Shown here in pieces: positions 45,711 through 53,908 of a DNA stretch of 64,000 nucleotides; position 1 is the first letter of the stretch, and each line of letters starts with the position of its first letter. The DNA is from Taibaiella helva. GTDB lineage: Bacteria > Bacteroidota > Bacteroidia > Chitinophagales > Chitinophagaceae. The translations under genes and the position numbers were made by a program. Under the pieces are notes generated by a model, which worked only from the letters and a program-made list of their open reading frames with translations, was not told where the DNA came from and ran no database searches. Where the stretch lies: positions 280,147 to 344,146 of the forward strand of contig NZ_QUZZ01000006.1 in the NCBI RefSeq assembly GCF_003545695.1. The letters are read 5' to 3'.

Positions 45711-45810
45711 GACTTTGCGAATTACTACAAACATTTGGTCTCTAAGGGACCCGTCCACCTCTGATACTTTGCGAAACTTTGCAGTTACCTCCGCGAGCTT
45801 TGCGGTTATT
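45711..45810 (+). repeat. Intergenic CTTTGCG-repeat stretch
   Basis: About 100 bases with four copies or near copies of ctttgc[ga] (at 45713, 45767, 45776 and 45798), arranged as actttgcgaaactttgcagt, then agctttgcggtta. It lies between the secreted-protein terminator and the marR promoter. The stretch recalls short imperfect repeats seen in Bacteroidota intergenic regions, but its function is unknown. Confidence 0.4.
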
Positions 45811-45884
45811 TTTTCTTTACGAAAAATGCCAGGATATTGAGAAAATTGTCGACAAAAAGGTAAAGATGTAAACGATTTAATACT

Positions 45885-45892
45885 TAACTTTG
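45885..45892 (+). promoter_or_regulatory. -7 element of the marR gene
   Basis: TAACTTTG, an exact TAnnTTTG match, 15 bases before the ATG at 45908. Confidence 0.55.
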
Positions 45893-45907
45893 GTATAGTA
45901 ATCTGGT

Positions 45908-46336
45908 ATGGACCTGATCTCGAAATTCACGAAGGAAATCACCCTGGTCAACCTGGCGTTCAAGCAATTCCTGCAGGCCAAGCTGAGGGAGAACAACATC
46001 GATCTTACGTTTGAGATGATGCAGATCCTGTATTGCCTCTGGAACAAGGACGGCATCAACCAGCAGGAGATCGCCAACATCACGGCCAAGGATAAGGCCA
46101 GCGTGACCTATGTGCTGGACAACCTGGTCAAACGCGACCTGGTCTATCGCCAGGAAGGCGTGGACCGGCGCAACAAGATCATCTACCTGACACCCGGGGG
46201 CAAAGCCATGAAGAAAAAGGTACAGCCCTGGATACGCGCGCTGAACCATACGGCTAAGCAGAATGTAGCTGTGGAGCAGCTGGAAGACCTGATCGGTGTG
46301 ATGACGCGTATCAGGAAAAACCTGAACGTCACCTGA
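45908..46336 (+). CDS. MarR-family transcriptional regulator
   Basis: A 142-residue winged-helix regulator. Helices 1-2 (KFTKEITLVNLAFKQFLQAKL), the recognition region (NQQEIANITAKDKASVTYVLDNLVKR) and the wing (RQEGVDRRNKIIYLTPGGKAM) are all present. Targets and ligand are unknown. It precedes the universal stress protein on the same strand by 82 bases, which may be a regulated partner. The very short 5' leader after the -7 box means its own binding there could block transcription. Confidence 0.92.
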   Translation: MDLISKFTKEITLVNLAFKQFLQAKLRENNIDLTFEMMQILYCLWNKDGINQQEIANITAKDKASVTYVLDNLVKRDLVYRQEGVDRRNKIIYLTPGGKAMKKKVQPWIRALNHTAKQNVAVEQLEDLIGVMTRIRKNLNVT

Positions 46337-46417
46337 TTTTTTTTGCTTTATTAGTTTAGCTCTATACTGTTTACTATTTGATCATATTTTCCGATTACCT
46401 TTCAAATTCCCGGTTGT

Positions 46418-47239
46418 ATGAAACCCGAAATACTGGTGTTTACCGCCTTTACCGAAACCTCCCGCAACGCTCTGGAATATGCCTGCGCTATGGCAAAAGA
46501 CAGGGATTATTCCCTGGTGCTGACCCACACTTATGATCCGCCGCTCAATTATGCCGCCGATGCCCTGGCTTTTTCCAGCATTCACTCCAGCATGGAGCAT
46601 ACCGAAGACAGGCTGCAAGCCGAAGCCGACTGGGCCAGGGAGCAGTTTCCCGACCTGCAGCTTGTTCATAAGCTCACCTTCGGTAAACCTGCCGATTGCA
46701 TGAATGAGCTGCTGGGCGAGTACCGCATCGATTTCCTGATCGTAGGCGCACCACAGAGCAACGGCGAATTCTGGGGCTGGAACGATGAGTTTGTCGACAC
46801 CATTAATCAGTTGCCGATACCGGTGCTCATTATTCCCCGTTCGGTGCGTTACCAGCAGATTGCCCATATCGGCTTCGCCAGCGACTACGCCAAGCCCCTG
46901 CTGCCGCAGCAGCTGGACTTTATGAAGCGGGTGCTCGACGCAGGCCCTGCACAACTGCATATTATCCATGTCAGCGTACCCGATAAAAAGAACGATCTGA
47001 AAAGGCAGGAGCACCGCAATATGCTGGAAGGTATGCTACAGGATTACCAGCCTGTTTATGCCTCTATTGAGAATACCGACGTGGTGGCCACCATTATCCG
47101 GTACATCCGCGCCCACGACATACAGCTGCTGATCGTGATCCCGCACCGCCACGGCATCTGGTACAGTATCTTTAACCAGGTGCACAGCCGCAGGCTCACC
47201 CGGATCAACCATCTTCCCATCCTCGCTCTGCCCGATTAA
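46418..47239 (+). CDS. Universal stress protein, two-domain
   Basis: A 273-residue cytoplasmic protein with two UspA-like domains: residues 1-145 (EILVFTAFTETSRNALEYACA, DFLIVGAPQSNGEFWGW) and 146-273 (HIGFASDYAKPL, IQLLIVIPHRHGIWYSIFNQ). The classical G-x2-G-x9-G(S/T) ATP motif is not intact in either domain, so ATP binding is uncertain. Start at ATG 46418. The next gene is 305 bases away across a structured intergenic region. Confidence 0.9.
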   Translation: MKPEILVFTAFTETSRNALEYACAMAKDRDYSLVLTHTYDPPLNYAADALAFSSIHSSMEHTEDRLQAEADWAREQFPDLQLVHKLTFGKPADCMNELLGEYRIDFLIVGAPQSNGEFWGWNDEFVDTINQLPIPVLIIPRSVRYQQIAHIGFASDYAKPLLPQQLDFMKRVLDAGPAQLHIIHVSVPDKKNDLKRQEHRNMLEGMLQDYQPVYASIENTDVVATIIRYIRAHDIQLLIVIPHRHGIWYSIFNQVHSRRLTRINHLPILALPD

Positions 47240-47292
47240 TCATGCCGGTCCGCAGCGACCGGTCACAACATATAGCAACAGAAAAATTTTAT

Positions 47293-47393
47293 GGGGCTCT
47301 AAGATTTGCCTTGCTCCTGCCGTCATATAGGTAGGAGTAAAGGCAGATCCATGAAAGCGTGGTAGCACAGCCCCGGCCGACCCTGCCTTTACT
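47293..47393 (+). ncRNA. Candidate structured RNA with competing stems
   Basis: In the 305-base gap before the ECF sigma gene. Stem P1: 47303-47312 (gatttgcctt) with 47340-47349 (aaggcagatc), 10 bp with one G-U; inside it P2: 47314-47318 (ctcct) with 47333-47337 (aggag). Competing stem P3: 47336-47346 (agtaaaggcag) with 47383-47393 (ctgcctttact), 11 bp perfect, uses the same bases as P1. A further pair ggggct 47293-47298 with agcccc 47369-47374 could form a pseudoknot. This fits a switch or attenuator, but no known class was recognised. Confidence 0.35.
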
Positions 47394-47544
47394 GCCTGTC
47401 ACCAAATAGCGGCTTTTCAGCCTCCCCGGGTGGCCCGGTACCAGTTGCGGCTGGCGCAATTTATGTATTTTGTACCGTCAGTGACTGTAAACAGCATCTC
47501 TGAAGGAGAGAACGTAAACACCCAAAAGCGGGACTCCACGCTTA

Positions 47545-48126
47545 ATGGCATTAGACGAGCAGAGGCTACATATCGTTATTGAGGGCTGTGTCCGGGGAGA
47601 TGCCGGGATGCAGAAGGAGCTCTATTATGCCTGTTACAGTGACCTGATGAAAGTCGCGATCCGCTATGCCGGCAACCGTGAAGACGCTGAACAATGGGTG
47701 CACGACGGCTTTTTGAAGATTTTCGACCATCTCGGCAAATTCCGCTTCGAGGGCTCTTTCGAGGGATGGACCCGTAAGATCATGACCAGGGTATGCATCG
47801 ACCAGCTGCGCAGCAGCAATACCCTGAAGTTTGAGATAGATCAGCACACGGTCTACAGCAATTATGAACATCCTGCACACGAAGGCTTCACCGATAATGA
47901 GGTTTTACAGAAATTTTCGGCCCGTGACGTACTCCACCTGCTCAATATATTACCGGAAAAGCAAAAGGTAGTATTCAACCTCCATGTTTTCGAGGGATAC
48001 AACCATAAAGAGATTGCAGCGCTGCTGCAGATTACGGAAAATCATTCTTACTGGCTGCTGCACCAGGCCCGGAAAACCTTACGGGAAAAATGCGGCAACC
48101 TAACATCTAATCAAACAAGCGTATGA
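47545..48126 (+). CDS. ECF-type RNA polymerase sigma factor
   Basis: A 193-residue sigma-70 family protein with only regions 2 and 4, as in ECF sigmas. Region 2: KELYYACYSDLMKVAIRYAG, NREDAEQWVHDGFLKIFDHL, FRFEGSFEGWTRKIMTRVCI. Region 4: LHLLNILPEKQKVVFNLHVF, then GYNHKEIAALLQITENHSYW. The DA-E-QWVH-DGF part resembles the Bacteroidota ECF group. Its stop overlaps the start of the next gene by 4 bases (ATGA), so the partner is translationally coupled, a usual arrangement for a sigma and its controlling protein. Confidence 0.92.
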   Translation: MALDEQRLHIVIEGCVRGDAGMQKELYYACYSDLMKVAIRYAGNREDAEQWVHDGFLKIFDHLGKFRFEGSFEGWTRKIMTRVCIDQLRSSNTLKFEIDQHTVYSNYEHPAHEGFTDNEVLQKFSARDVLHLLNILPEKQKVVFNLHVFEGYNHKEIAALLQITENHSYWLLHQARKTLREKCGNLTSNQTSV

Positions 48127-49310
48127 ACACCAGTGAACTGGAACAGCGGATGAGGGAAGCGATGGCGGAGCAGGAATATGCTCCTCCCGCGGTGGCCTGG
48201 GAGCAACTGAAGCAGGAGCTTCATCCGCCGGCAGCTGCTTCTAAAGCTGTATTCCTGTTCCCGGCCTGGAAAGCCGCCGCAGCGGTGGCGCTGGTGCTGG
48301 GCACTGCCTTTACTATTTACTTCCTGCAGCCCCGGAACCGGGAACAAGCGCCGGAGATCGCCGGGAAGCCGGCTGCCGTACCTGCTGCTCCTGCAACTAC
48401 GCGGAACGTTGCCGCGGCTCCTTCAACAGTACCGGGAACAGTATCCTCTAAACAGGAACCAACACCTTCCGGACCTACGCCGGTATCACCGCCAGCTAGT
48501 CCTATTCAAAAGCAGGAAGGGCATACCGCCACCAACCCTCCAGTTGCAGCGGTACCTGCAGCGCAACAACCCTCCGGCCGGCCGGAGCAGCCCATGGAGA
48601 CTACCGCGCCGGCAGCACCGCACAAGCAACAGGCAGATCGCAGGAGTACAGCTGCAGGTATAAATCAATTATACCCGGCTTATGCTATGGAACCCGACCG
48701 GGCCAGGGAAGGAAAGCTTAACCTGGGTATCGCCGCCAATGTAGGCAAACCCAGCCTCGGCAATTTCCAGTATAATGTCGGGGTGGTGGCCCGCAGACAA
48801 TTGGGCGACCGGTTCTTTGCCGAAGCCACGGTGGCCCTGGCCTCCACCCAGGTCAATTATTCGGAACGGATCGTATCGAGCGACAAGTCGGGAGGAGGCC
48901 TGGGCAGCAGCGATGGCGGCTTTACCGGTATCGGGAAAATAAACAGCACGGATGCCCGCTATGTGAACAACATCCTGGCTGTTGGTATCGCGCCGGCTTT
49001 CGGTGTAAAAGCGACCCGCGACCTTTCGGTTTCTGTAGGCGGCGACCTGTACAAAAGCCTGAACCGCACCCTGGACCTGCAGCAGGACCCTGGCCAGCTG
49101 GACAAGGCCGGCTACAGCAATGTCGCTACCGATAAAAATGTAAGCGACTGGGATGCGGGCGTCAAGGCCCAGGTGGATTACCGCGTATGGCAAAAGCTTT
49201 CGCTCAACATGCAATACCGCCAGGGCCTCACCCGGTTTATCCTGGTCGACGGCAAGCCCATTACCAATTCTACTTTCAATATCGGTATGAAATATTATAT
49301 CGGCCGTTAA
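48123..49310 (+). CDS. Membrane protein with Pro/Ala-rich linker and outer-membrane-barrel-like domain; putative sigma partner
   Basis: A 395-residue protein. Residues 1-40 are a short cytoplasmic head (SELEQRMREAMAEQEYAPPAVAWEQL), 42-68 one transmembrane helix (LFPAWKAAAAVALVLGTAFT), 70-185 a Pro/Ala/Thr/Gln-rich linker, and 190-395 a beta-rich domain (LNLGIAANVGKPSLGNFQYN to NSTFNIGMKYYIGR) resembling outer-membrane beta-barrel (porin-like) domains. An N-terminal head plus TM fits an anti-sigma factor, but no zinc motif is present. An inner-membrane helix on a barrel-like domain is odd: perhaps the barrel-like domain is periplasmic. No homologue is known to me. Confidence 0.8.
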   Translation: MNTSELEQRMREAMAEQEYAPPAVAWEQLKQELHPPAAASKAVFLFPAWKAAAAVALVLGTAFTIYFLQPRNREQAPEIAGKPAAVPAAPATTRNVAAAPSTVPGTVSSKQEPTPSGPTPVSPPASPIQKQEGHTATNPPVAAVPAAQQPSGRPEQPMETTAPAAPHKQQADRRSTAAGINQLYPAYAMEPDRAREGKLNLGIAANVGKPSLGNFQYNVGVVARRQLGDRFFAEATVALASTQVNYSERIVSSDKSGGGLGSSDGGFTGIGKINSTDARYVNNILAVGIAPAFGVKATRDLSVSVGGDLYKSLNRTLDLQQDPGQLDKAGYSNVATDKNVSDWDAGVKAQVDYRVWQKLSLNMQYRQGLTRFILVDGKPITNSTFNIGMKYYIGR

Positions 49311-49573
49311 AAAGCCGGGGGCAGTTCTGTCCGGCTGCGGCGCGGCGGGCACTATCCTGACAAGCTGCTATCAAATCAAAGGAAGCGTAAAAGGACCGTT
49401 CTAGATCCGGGGGAACACGGATAGAGCAGCACCGCATATGGTATTCTTCATGGTATGGTAAGGCGAACGCACAGATCAAAGCCATGCCGGTTATCGTGAA
49501 AAAGAAAGCCTTCATTTGCCCAAGATAACCTTTTTACATGGGCCTCACCATTTCTTCTTACCTTCGCGGCGCT

Positions 49574-49731
49574 TTTGGTTTCTTCGATTGAAGAATTAAA
49601 AGGGAACCCCGTGCAAACCGGGGGCTGTTCCCGCAACTGTAAAGCCTGTAAACGCATTTCAAAAAGCCACTGTCTGCAAGATGGGAAGGCGAAATGTAAT
49701 AGGCTGAGCCAGGAGACCTGCCAGCAAGCAT
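49574..49731 (+). promoter_or_regulatory. Cobalamin (B12) riboswitch
   Basis: All core pieces of the cobalamin riboswitch are present in order: aaaagggaacc, the ccgtgcaaaccggggg stem, ctgttcccgcaactgtaa, agccactg, gatgggaaggcg and the B12 box ctgagccaggagacctgcc. It lies 108 bases before the start of the T9SS propeller-like protein gene and on the same strand. A poor promoter box (TACCTTCG at 49559) is just upstream. High confidence as a class; the ligand may be adenosyl- or other cobalamin. Confidence 0.93.
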
Positions 49732-49839
49732 ATTGTATTTGGTTTTCGGAGAAAAAACGTAAATGCAGCTGCTTCCTTCCCGGTAGTTTCCTGCAATTCA
49801 TTTTCCGTTATTGTTTATCGTTTAAATCCTGGAAAGGAG

Positions 49840-51591
49840 ATGAAAAAATGTTTACTCAGCATTGTGGCCTTTTGCTGCATGCAAACCCTGGTTGCGCAAA
49901 CCAAGAATTTTGACCTGTATGTGGTCGCGGAAGGGAATTTCGGAACCCCCAATGGCGACGTTTACAAGGTATCTCGTATTTCACCCGCTGCATTGATGAC
50001 CTCGGGACCGTTGTACCAGACGGCCAACAGCACCGCGGGGATCGATGTGCTGCAGGACTTTGAAGTGTTCGGCGACAAGGCTGTGCTTTGTGGTAAAGGC
50101 GTCGCGCCGGTCAAGCTGGCTATTGCCGGATATCCTTCCTTCGACAGCGTCAGGACCTTTACCACTATCGGCGGCATCCAGTGTGTGGGCAAAGCCAGCA
50201 ATACCAAGGGTTACCTGAGCCCGGCCAACGGCGGCCTGCTGCAGCTCGATCTTAACAGCAATACGCTGAATCCTGTAAACGATCCTTCTTCCATGCTCAG
50301 CTCCTATGCCAGCTATATGGTGCAGGCCAATGGCTTTATGTATGTGGCCATCGGCAGCAAGCTGGTCAAGGTAGACACGGCGACCAGCACGGCGACCGCT
50401 ACCTTGCTGCCCAATATCGGCGCTATCGCCGGCATGGAGTACGATGCCGTAAATAACTGCATATGGCTGCTGGGCAAGGTTTCCGGAACATCGGCGCTGG
50501 TAAGGCTCGAGCCGGCCAACAGCGACTTGCTGCAACCGCCCGTTGTGCTCACCGGGGTCAGCAATGCTGCGCAGCTGCGGCTGGCGCAGCAAAAGCTGTA
50601 TTTTCTCTCAGGCAAGAATGTGCACATCTATAACATTGCTGCACCCAATATACCGACTACGCCCGTGTATACCAGCCTGCTCAGCGGTGGCAGCTTCTCT
50701 TTTGCCTATGGTAAATCCTTTACCGTGGATCCTGCCACCGGCGACTTCGCATTGGCCAGCGCCACTAATTTTGCCAGCCCTTCGATCTATGAAGTGGTGG
50801 ACGGCACTACTTTCCAGCGGCTGGACAGCGGCAGCGTGAACGGCCGTATCGCCAATGAGCTGATCCTGCATACTTACAGCATGCCACAGCCTGATACCCT
50901 CCCCTTGCCTGCTGTTTATGCCGAATGCGGCACGACACTGACGCCGCCCATAGCGCATGCCGGCGGCAATACAATTACCGGCACCACTACCGATCCGCTG
51001 AGCTATAATCAGCAGGGCACTTTTACCGTTACCTGGACCTTTATCAACGGCTACGATACGGCTGTACACAGCCAGCAGGTGATTATCGATGATACTACCG
51101 CACCTGTACCCAACCTCGCTACCCTGCCTGCCGTGCAGGGCAATTGCCCCTATACCCTTACACCACCTGTGGCATCGGACAACTGCGCCGGTAACCTTAC
51201 CGGCGCTACCGATTCCCTGGTGTTCACCGTTGGCGGCAGCTATACCATTACCTGGCGTTATGATGATGGCCATGGCAATACCGCTACACAAACCCAGCAG
51301 CTTACGGTAGACTGCACCACGGGCATTCCTGATATAGCGGCCGCGCTGCCCTTTGCGCTCTATCCCAATCCTGCAGAAGACGAGGTGATACTGCGTCTCG
51401 AAGGCAATACTTCCTACGCCGGTTACAGGATCGTGCTGAACGATATGCTGGGAAGGTCATTCAGTGAACAAGCGGTGAACGCAGCCGAGAACCGTATCGA
51501 CCTCAGCCGCTGCCCTGCAGGAATTTATTTTATCGCTTTAAGAAAGGCAGGCATCCAACAAGGGAAAGCACAAAAGATCGTTGTGCGCTAA
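49840..51591 (+). CDS. T9SS-exported propeller-like protein under B12 riboswitch control (BtuG-like candidate)
   Basis: A 583-residue secreted protein. Signal peptide MKKCLLSIVAFCCMQTLVAQ, then a DUF5074/YncE-like start (DLYVVAEGNFGTPNGDVYKV), propeller-like strands to about residue 345, two HYR/Ig-like segments (about 360-500; VTWTFINGYDTAVHSQQVII, ITWRYDDGHGNTATQTQQL) and a T9SS type A domain (FALYPNPAEDEVILRLEG to KIVVR). BtuG of Bacteroides is a surface DUF5074 propeller that binds B12 tightly and is B12-riboswitch controlled; this is a possible T9SS-anchored counterpart. No btuB is adjacent. The ATG at 49840 abuts a purine-rich ggaaaggag. Confidence 0.85.
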   Translation: MKKCLLSIVAFCCMQTLVAQTKNFDLYVVAEGNFGTPNGDVYKVSRISPAALMTSGPLYQTANSTAGIDVLQDFEVFGDKAVLCGKGVAPVKLAIAGYPSFDSVRTFTTIGGIQCVGKASNTKGYLSPANGGLLQLDLNSNTLNPVNDPSSMLSSYASYMVQANGFMYVAIGSKLVKVDTATSTATATLLPNIGAIAGMEYDAVNNCIWLLGKVSGTSALVRLEPANSDLLQPPVVLTGVSNAAQLRLAQQKLYFLSGKNVHIYNIAAPNIPTTPVYTSLLSGGSFSFAYGKSFTVDPATGDFALASATNFASPSIYEVVDGTTFQRLDSGSVNGRIANELILHTYSMPQPDTLPLPAVYAECGTTLTPPIAHAGGNTITGTTTDPLSYNQQGTFTVTWTFINGYDTAVHSQQVIIDDTTAPVPNLATLPAVQGNCPYTLTPPVASDNCAGNLTGATDSLVFTVGGSYTITWRYDDGHGNTATQTQQLTVDCTTGIPDIAAALPFALYPNPAEDEVILRLEGNTSYAGYRIVLNDMLGRSFSEQAVNAAENRIDLSRCPAGIYFIALRKAGIQQGKAQKIVVR

Positions 51592-51621
51592 GCATACTTT
51601 TTACCTTCAGTACAAAATGGC

Positions 51622-51652
51622 AACAGTGCCGCCCAGCATAGGCGGCACTGTT
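51622..51652 (+). terminator. Terminator after the BtuG-like candidate
   Basis: A 12-bp perfect stem aacagtgccgcc / ggcggcactgtt with a 7-base loop, 30 bases past the stop. The rest of the 353-base gap to the helicase gene shows no gene. Confidence 0.85.
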
Positions 51653-51875
51653 TGCTTTCCACCTGTATGCTGAGCGTGGGGAAAAATTCCTGCAGCGTAT
51701 AGCTCGCGCCGTATTTCATCTTCTTTATTTGCTCACGGAGGCGCGCAGCGGCGCTTCACCTGTAAACATCCCACCGCCATCCTGGATGCAGCTTGCGTAG
51801 CATGCGAAATAAAGGATTCCAATCGCTCCGTCCAGCTAATCACACCCTGGCATATCAAGGCCGGATTAATGATAA

Positions 51876-51902
51876 GGGCTACCTCACTAATTGAGGTAGC
51901 CT
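51876..51902 (-). terminator. Hairpin downstream of the DEAD-box helicase
   Basis: A 10-bp perfect stem ggctacctca / tgaggtagcc with a 5-base loop, 42 bases past the minus-strand stop. Weak T content on that strand. Confidence 0.65.
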
Positions 51903-51944
51903 CTTCCTATACGAATAAGACACGCCTATTTTGCAACGCGAAAA

Positions 51945-53249
51945 TCAGCCCTGTGCCTGCGGGCCTGCATTGCCGGGTGCACCACCCGGGCTTTTCGGCT
52001 TGGGTTTCTTATAATACTTCTTGCCTCCGCCTTTACCCTTTTTATTACCCGGCTTGTCGCCACCCGGCTTCGGGCCGGCGGCGCCCTGCGGACGCTGGCG
52101 CGGCGCATGATAGGAAGGTCCTTTACCCAGGCTTTCGGGCAGGGGCACCTGCTCCACTTCTCTGCCGATCAGCTTCTCAATCGCATGAAAACGGCGCAGA
52201 TCTTTTTCATTGACAAAGGTGATGGCCGTACCGGTGCTGGCCGCCCGCGCTGTACGCCCGATACGGTGCACATAGTCTTCCGGGTCGGGTGGCACATCGT
52301 AATTCACCACCAGGTCGATCCCTTCTACGTGAATGCCTCTCGACAATACGTCGGTGCCGACCAGCACGTCTATTTTCTGGTTCTTGAAGGCCAGCATCAG
52401 CTTCTCGCGTTCTTCCTGCACCAGGTCGGAGTGAAAAGCCTTGGCATTGATCTTTGCCTGGCGAAACTCTCTTTCGAGCCTTTTTACCTTCTCTTTGCTG
52501 GAAGAGAAAATGATCACCGACTTATACTGACCTTCAAGCAGCACCTGCAGCAATAGCTTATGCTTCTGCTCATCGTGCGCCATATAGGCCAGCTGGCGTA
52601 TGCCTTCAGCCGGCTTGGAAATAGCAATATTGATCTGTTGCGGATCTTTCTGTATCTGTTGGGTGAGCTTACGGATGCGGGGCGGCATGGTAGCGCTGAA
52701 GCAAAGCGTCTGCCGCTCTTTGGGCAAGGCGTTTACGATTTTGATAATGTCTTCGTAAAAGCCCATATCGAGCATCCGATCGGCCTCGTCGAGCACCAGG
52801 TGCTCAATCCTGGAAAAGTCCATGCCCCCCATCTGCATCTGGGCGATGAGGCGGCCGGGCGTAGCGATAATGATATCGGCGCCTTTGGTCAGGGCCTGCT
52901 TTTGCTGTACCCAGCTTTGGCCGCTGCCACCGCCATATACCGCAATGGATTTTACGTTCAGGTAATAGCCCATGGCTTCTACCTGGTGGTCGATCTGTAT
53001 GGCCAGCTCCCGGGTGGGCACGAGGATCAGGGTATTGATCCCGTCGGCGGGCAGCTGCAGGATCTTATGCAGCAGGGGCAGCATAAAAGCGGCCGTTTTC
53101 CCGGTACCGGTCTGGGCGCAGGCGATCAGGTCTTTGCCATCCAGGATCAGGGGAATGGCTTCCTGTTGTATGGGAGTAGGAGTACGGTAACCCATGGCAT
53201 GTATGCCATCCAGTACATCGTCGTCTAGCTGAAAATCTTCAAATGTCAA
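51945..53249 (-). CDS. DEAD-box RNA helicase (RhlE-like)
   Basis: A 434-residue ATP-dependent RNA helicase. All motifs are present: the Q motif (PTPIQQEAIP), I (AQTGTGKT at 45-52), Ia (PTRELA), II (LDEADRM), III (FSATMP), and the C-terminal domain with IV-VI (VDLVVNYDVP, HRIGRTARA). The tail is basic and Gly/Pro-rich (KGKGGGKKYYKKPKPKSP), likely for RNA binding. Roles may include ribosome assembly or cold growth. The 5' leader contains a short hairpin (cgacct aaaa aggtcg, 53275-53290). Confidence 0.94.
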   Translation of the reverse strand: MTFEDFQLDDDVLDGIHAMGYRTPTPIQQEAIPLILDGKDLIACAQTGTGKTAAFMLPLLHKILQLPADGINTLILVPTRELAIQIDHQVEAMGYYLNVKSIAVYGGGSGQSWVQQKQALTKGADIIIATPGRLIAQMQMGGMDFSRIEHLVLDEADRMLDMGFYEDIIKIVNALPKERQTLCFSATMPPRIRKLTQQIQKDPQQINIAISKPAEGIRQLAYMAHDEQKHKLLLQVLLEGQYKSVIIFSSSKEKVKRLEREFRQAKINAKAFHSDLVQEEREKLMLAFKNQKIDVLVGTDVLSRGIHVEGIDLVVNYDVPPDPEDYVHRIGRTARAASTGTAITFVNEKDLRRFHAIEKLIGREVEQVPLPESLGKGPSYHAPRQRPQGAAGPKPGGDKPGNKKGKGGGKKYYKKPKPKSPGGAPGNAGPQAQG

Positions 53250-53624
53250 AATATATGCTGAATTTTTAATTAAATCGACCTAAAAAGGTCGCATGTTCTA
53301 CATTCAGGTCCCGAAATTAGGCTAATTATTTTACTTCGCGGCGGCCTGATGCTTCCGCAAGCGGCTTAAACGATTCAAAATAAGGCATTCTGCCCGTATT
53401 CCGAAACAAGACCCTGCGCTCTTCCTTTCCGAAGCCGGGCCGCGATGCTCCCGAGCCGGCGAGGATTATAAGCAACAGTGTTAGTAACAAATTCCACAGC
53501 CGCTTTCCCGGCGCCGGAACCAAAGCCTTGATAATGAATTACCGCTTTTCCTGGTATGTTTTTTGCCGCTGTTTTATAGAAAAGGAAGCATAGGCTTTCT
53601 GCCAAAACCAAAAAACGAAGACAT
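53250..53624. other. Intergenic region upstream of the helicase
   Basis: 375 bases between divergent genes. It includes the 6-bp hairpin cgacct/aggtcg at 53275-53290 in the helicase leader. Two short minus-strand ORFs (53326-53644) look like chance frames. No promoter box was identified for either gene. Confidence 0.4.
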
Positions 53625-53876
53625 ATGAAAAAGCTAGTGCTCATTACCGCGATCGGCTTATTGGCCCATACGGCATCGAAAGCCCAGGAAAACAGGCAGC
53701 AACCCCGGAAGGATCAGAACAAGACCGAGATGCAGAACGATGATATGAAGAAAGAGAAAAAAGACAGCATGAAGAAAATGAAAAAGGAAAAGAAGGAAAG
53801 GGACCACGATAAAATGGACCACTCTTCCCACCAGAAGGACAAGAGCCAGTACAATGATACAGCCCGTCCACGCTAA
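53625..53876 (+). CDS. Small secreted Lys/Asp-rich protein
   Basis: An 83-residue protein. The signal peptide is MKKLVLITAIGLLAHTASKAQ; the remaining 62 residues are almost all charged or polar (KKEKKDSMKKMKKEKKERDH, HDKMDHSSHQKDK), with several His that could bind metals. No domain. Possibly in one unit with the hypothetical gene 32 bases downstream. The reading frame and signal peptide are clear, but the function is unknown. Confidence 0.72.
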   Translation: MKKLVLITAIGLLAHTASKAQENRQQPRKDQNKTEMQNDDMKKEKKDSMKKMKKEKKERDHDKMDHSSHQKDKSQYNDTARPR

Positions 53877-53908
53877 CCTAATCGTTCACTGATCCAATTG
53901 CTTTTTTT

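Noticed and set aside
47593..48126. The ECF sigma factor as SigP of the PorXY T9SS control system.
   Set aside because: No PorX/PorY genes are adjacent, and sequence alone does not separate SigP from other ECF factors.
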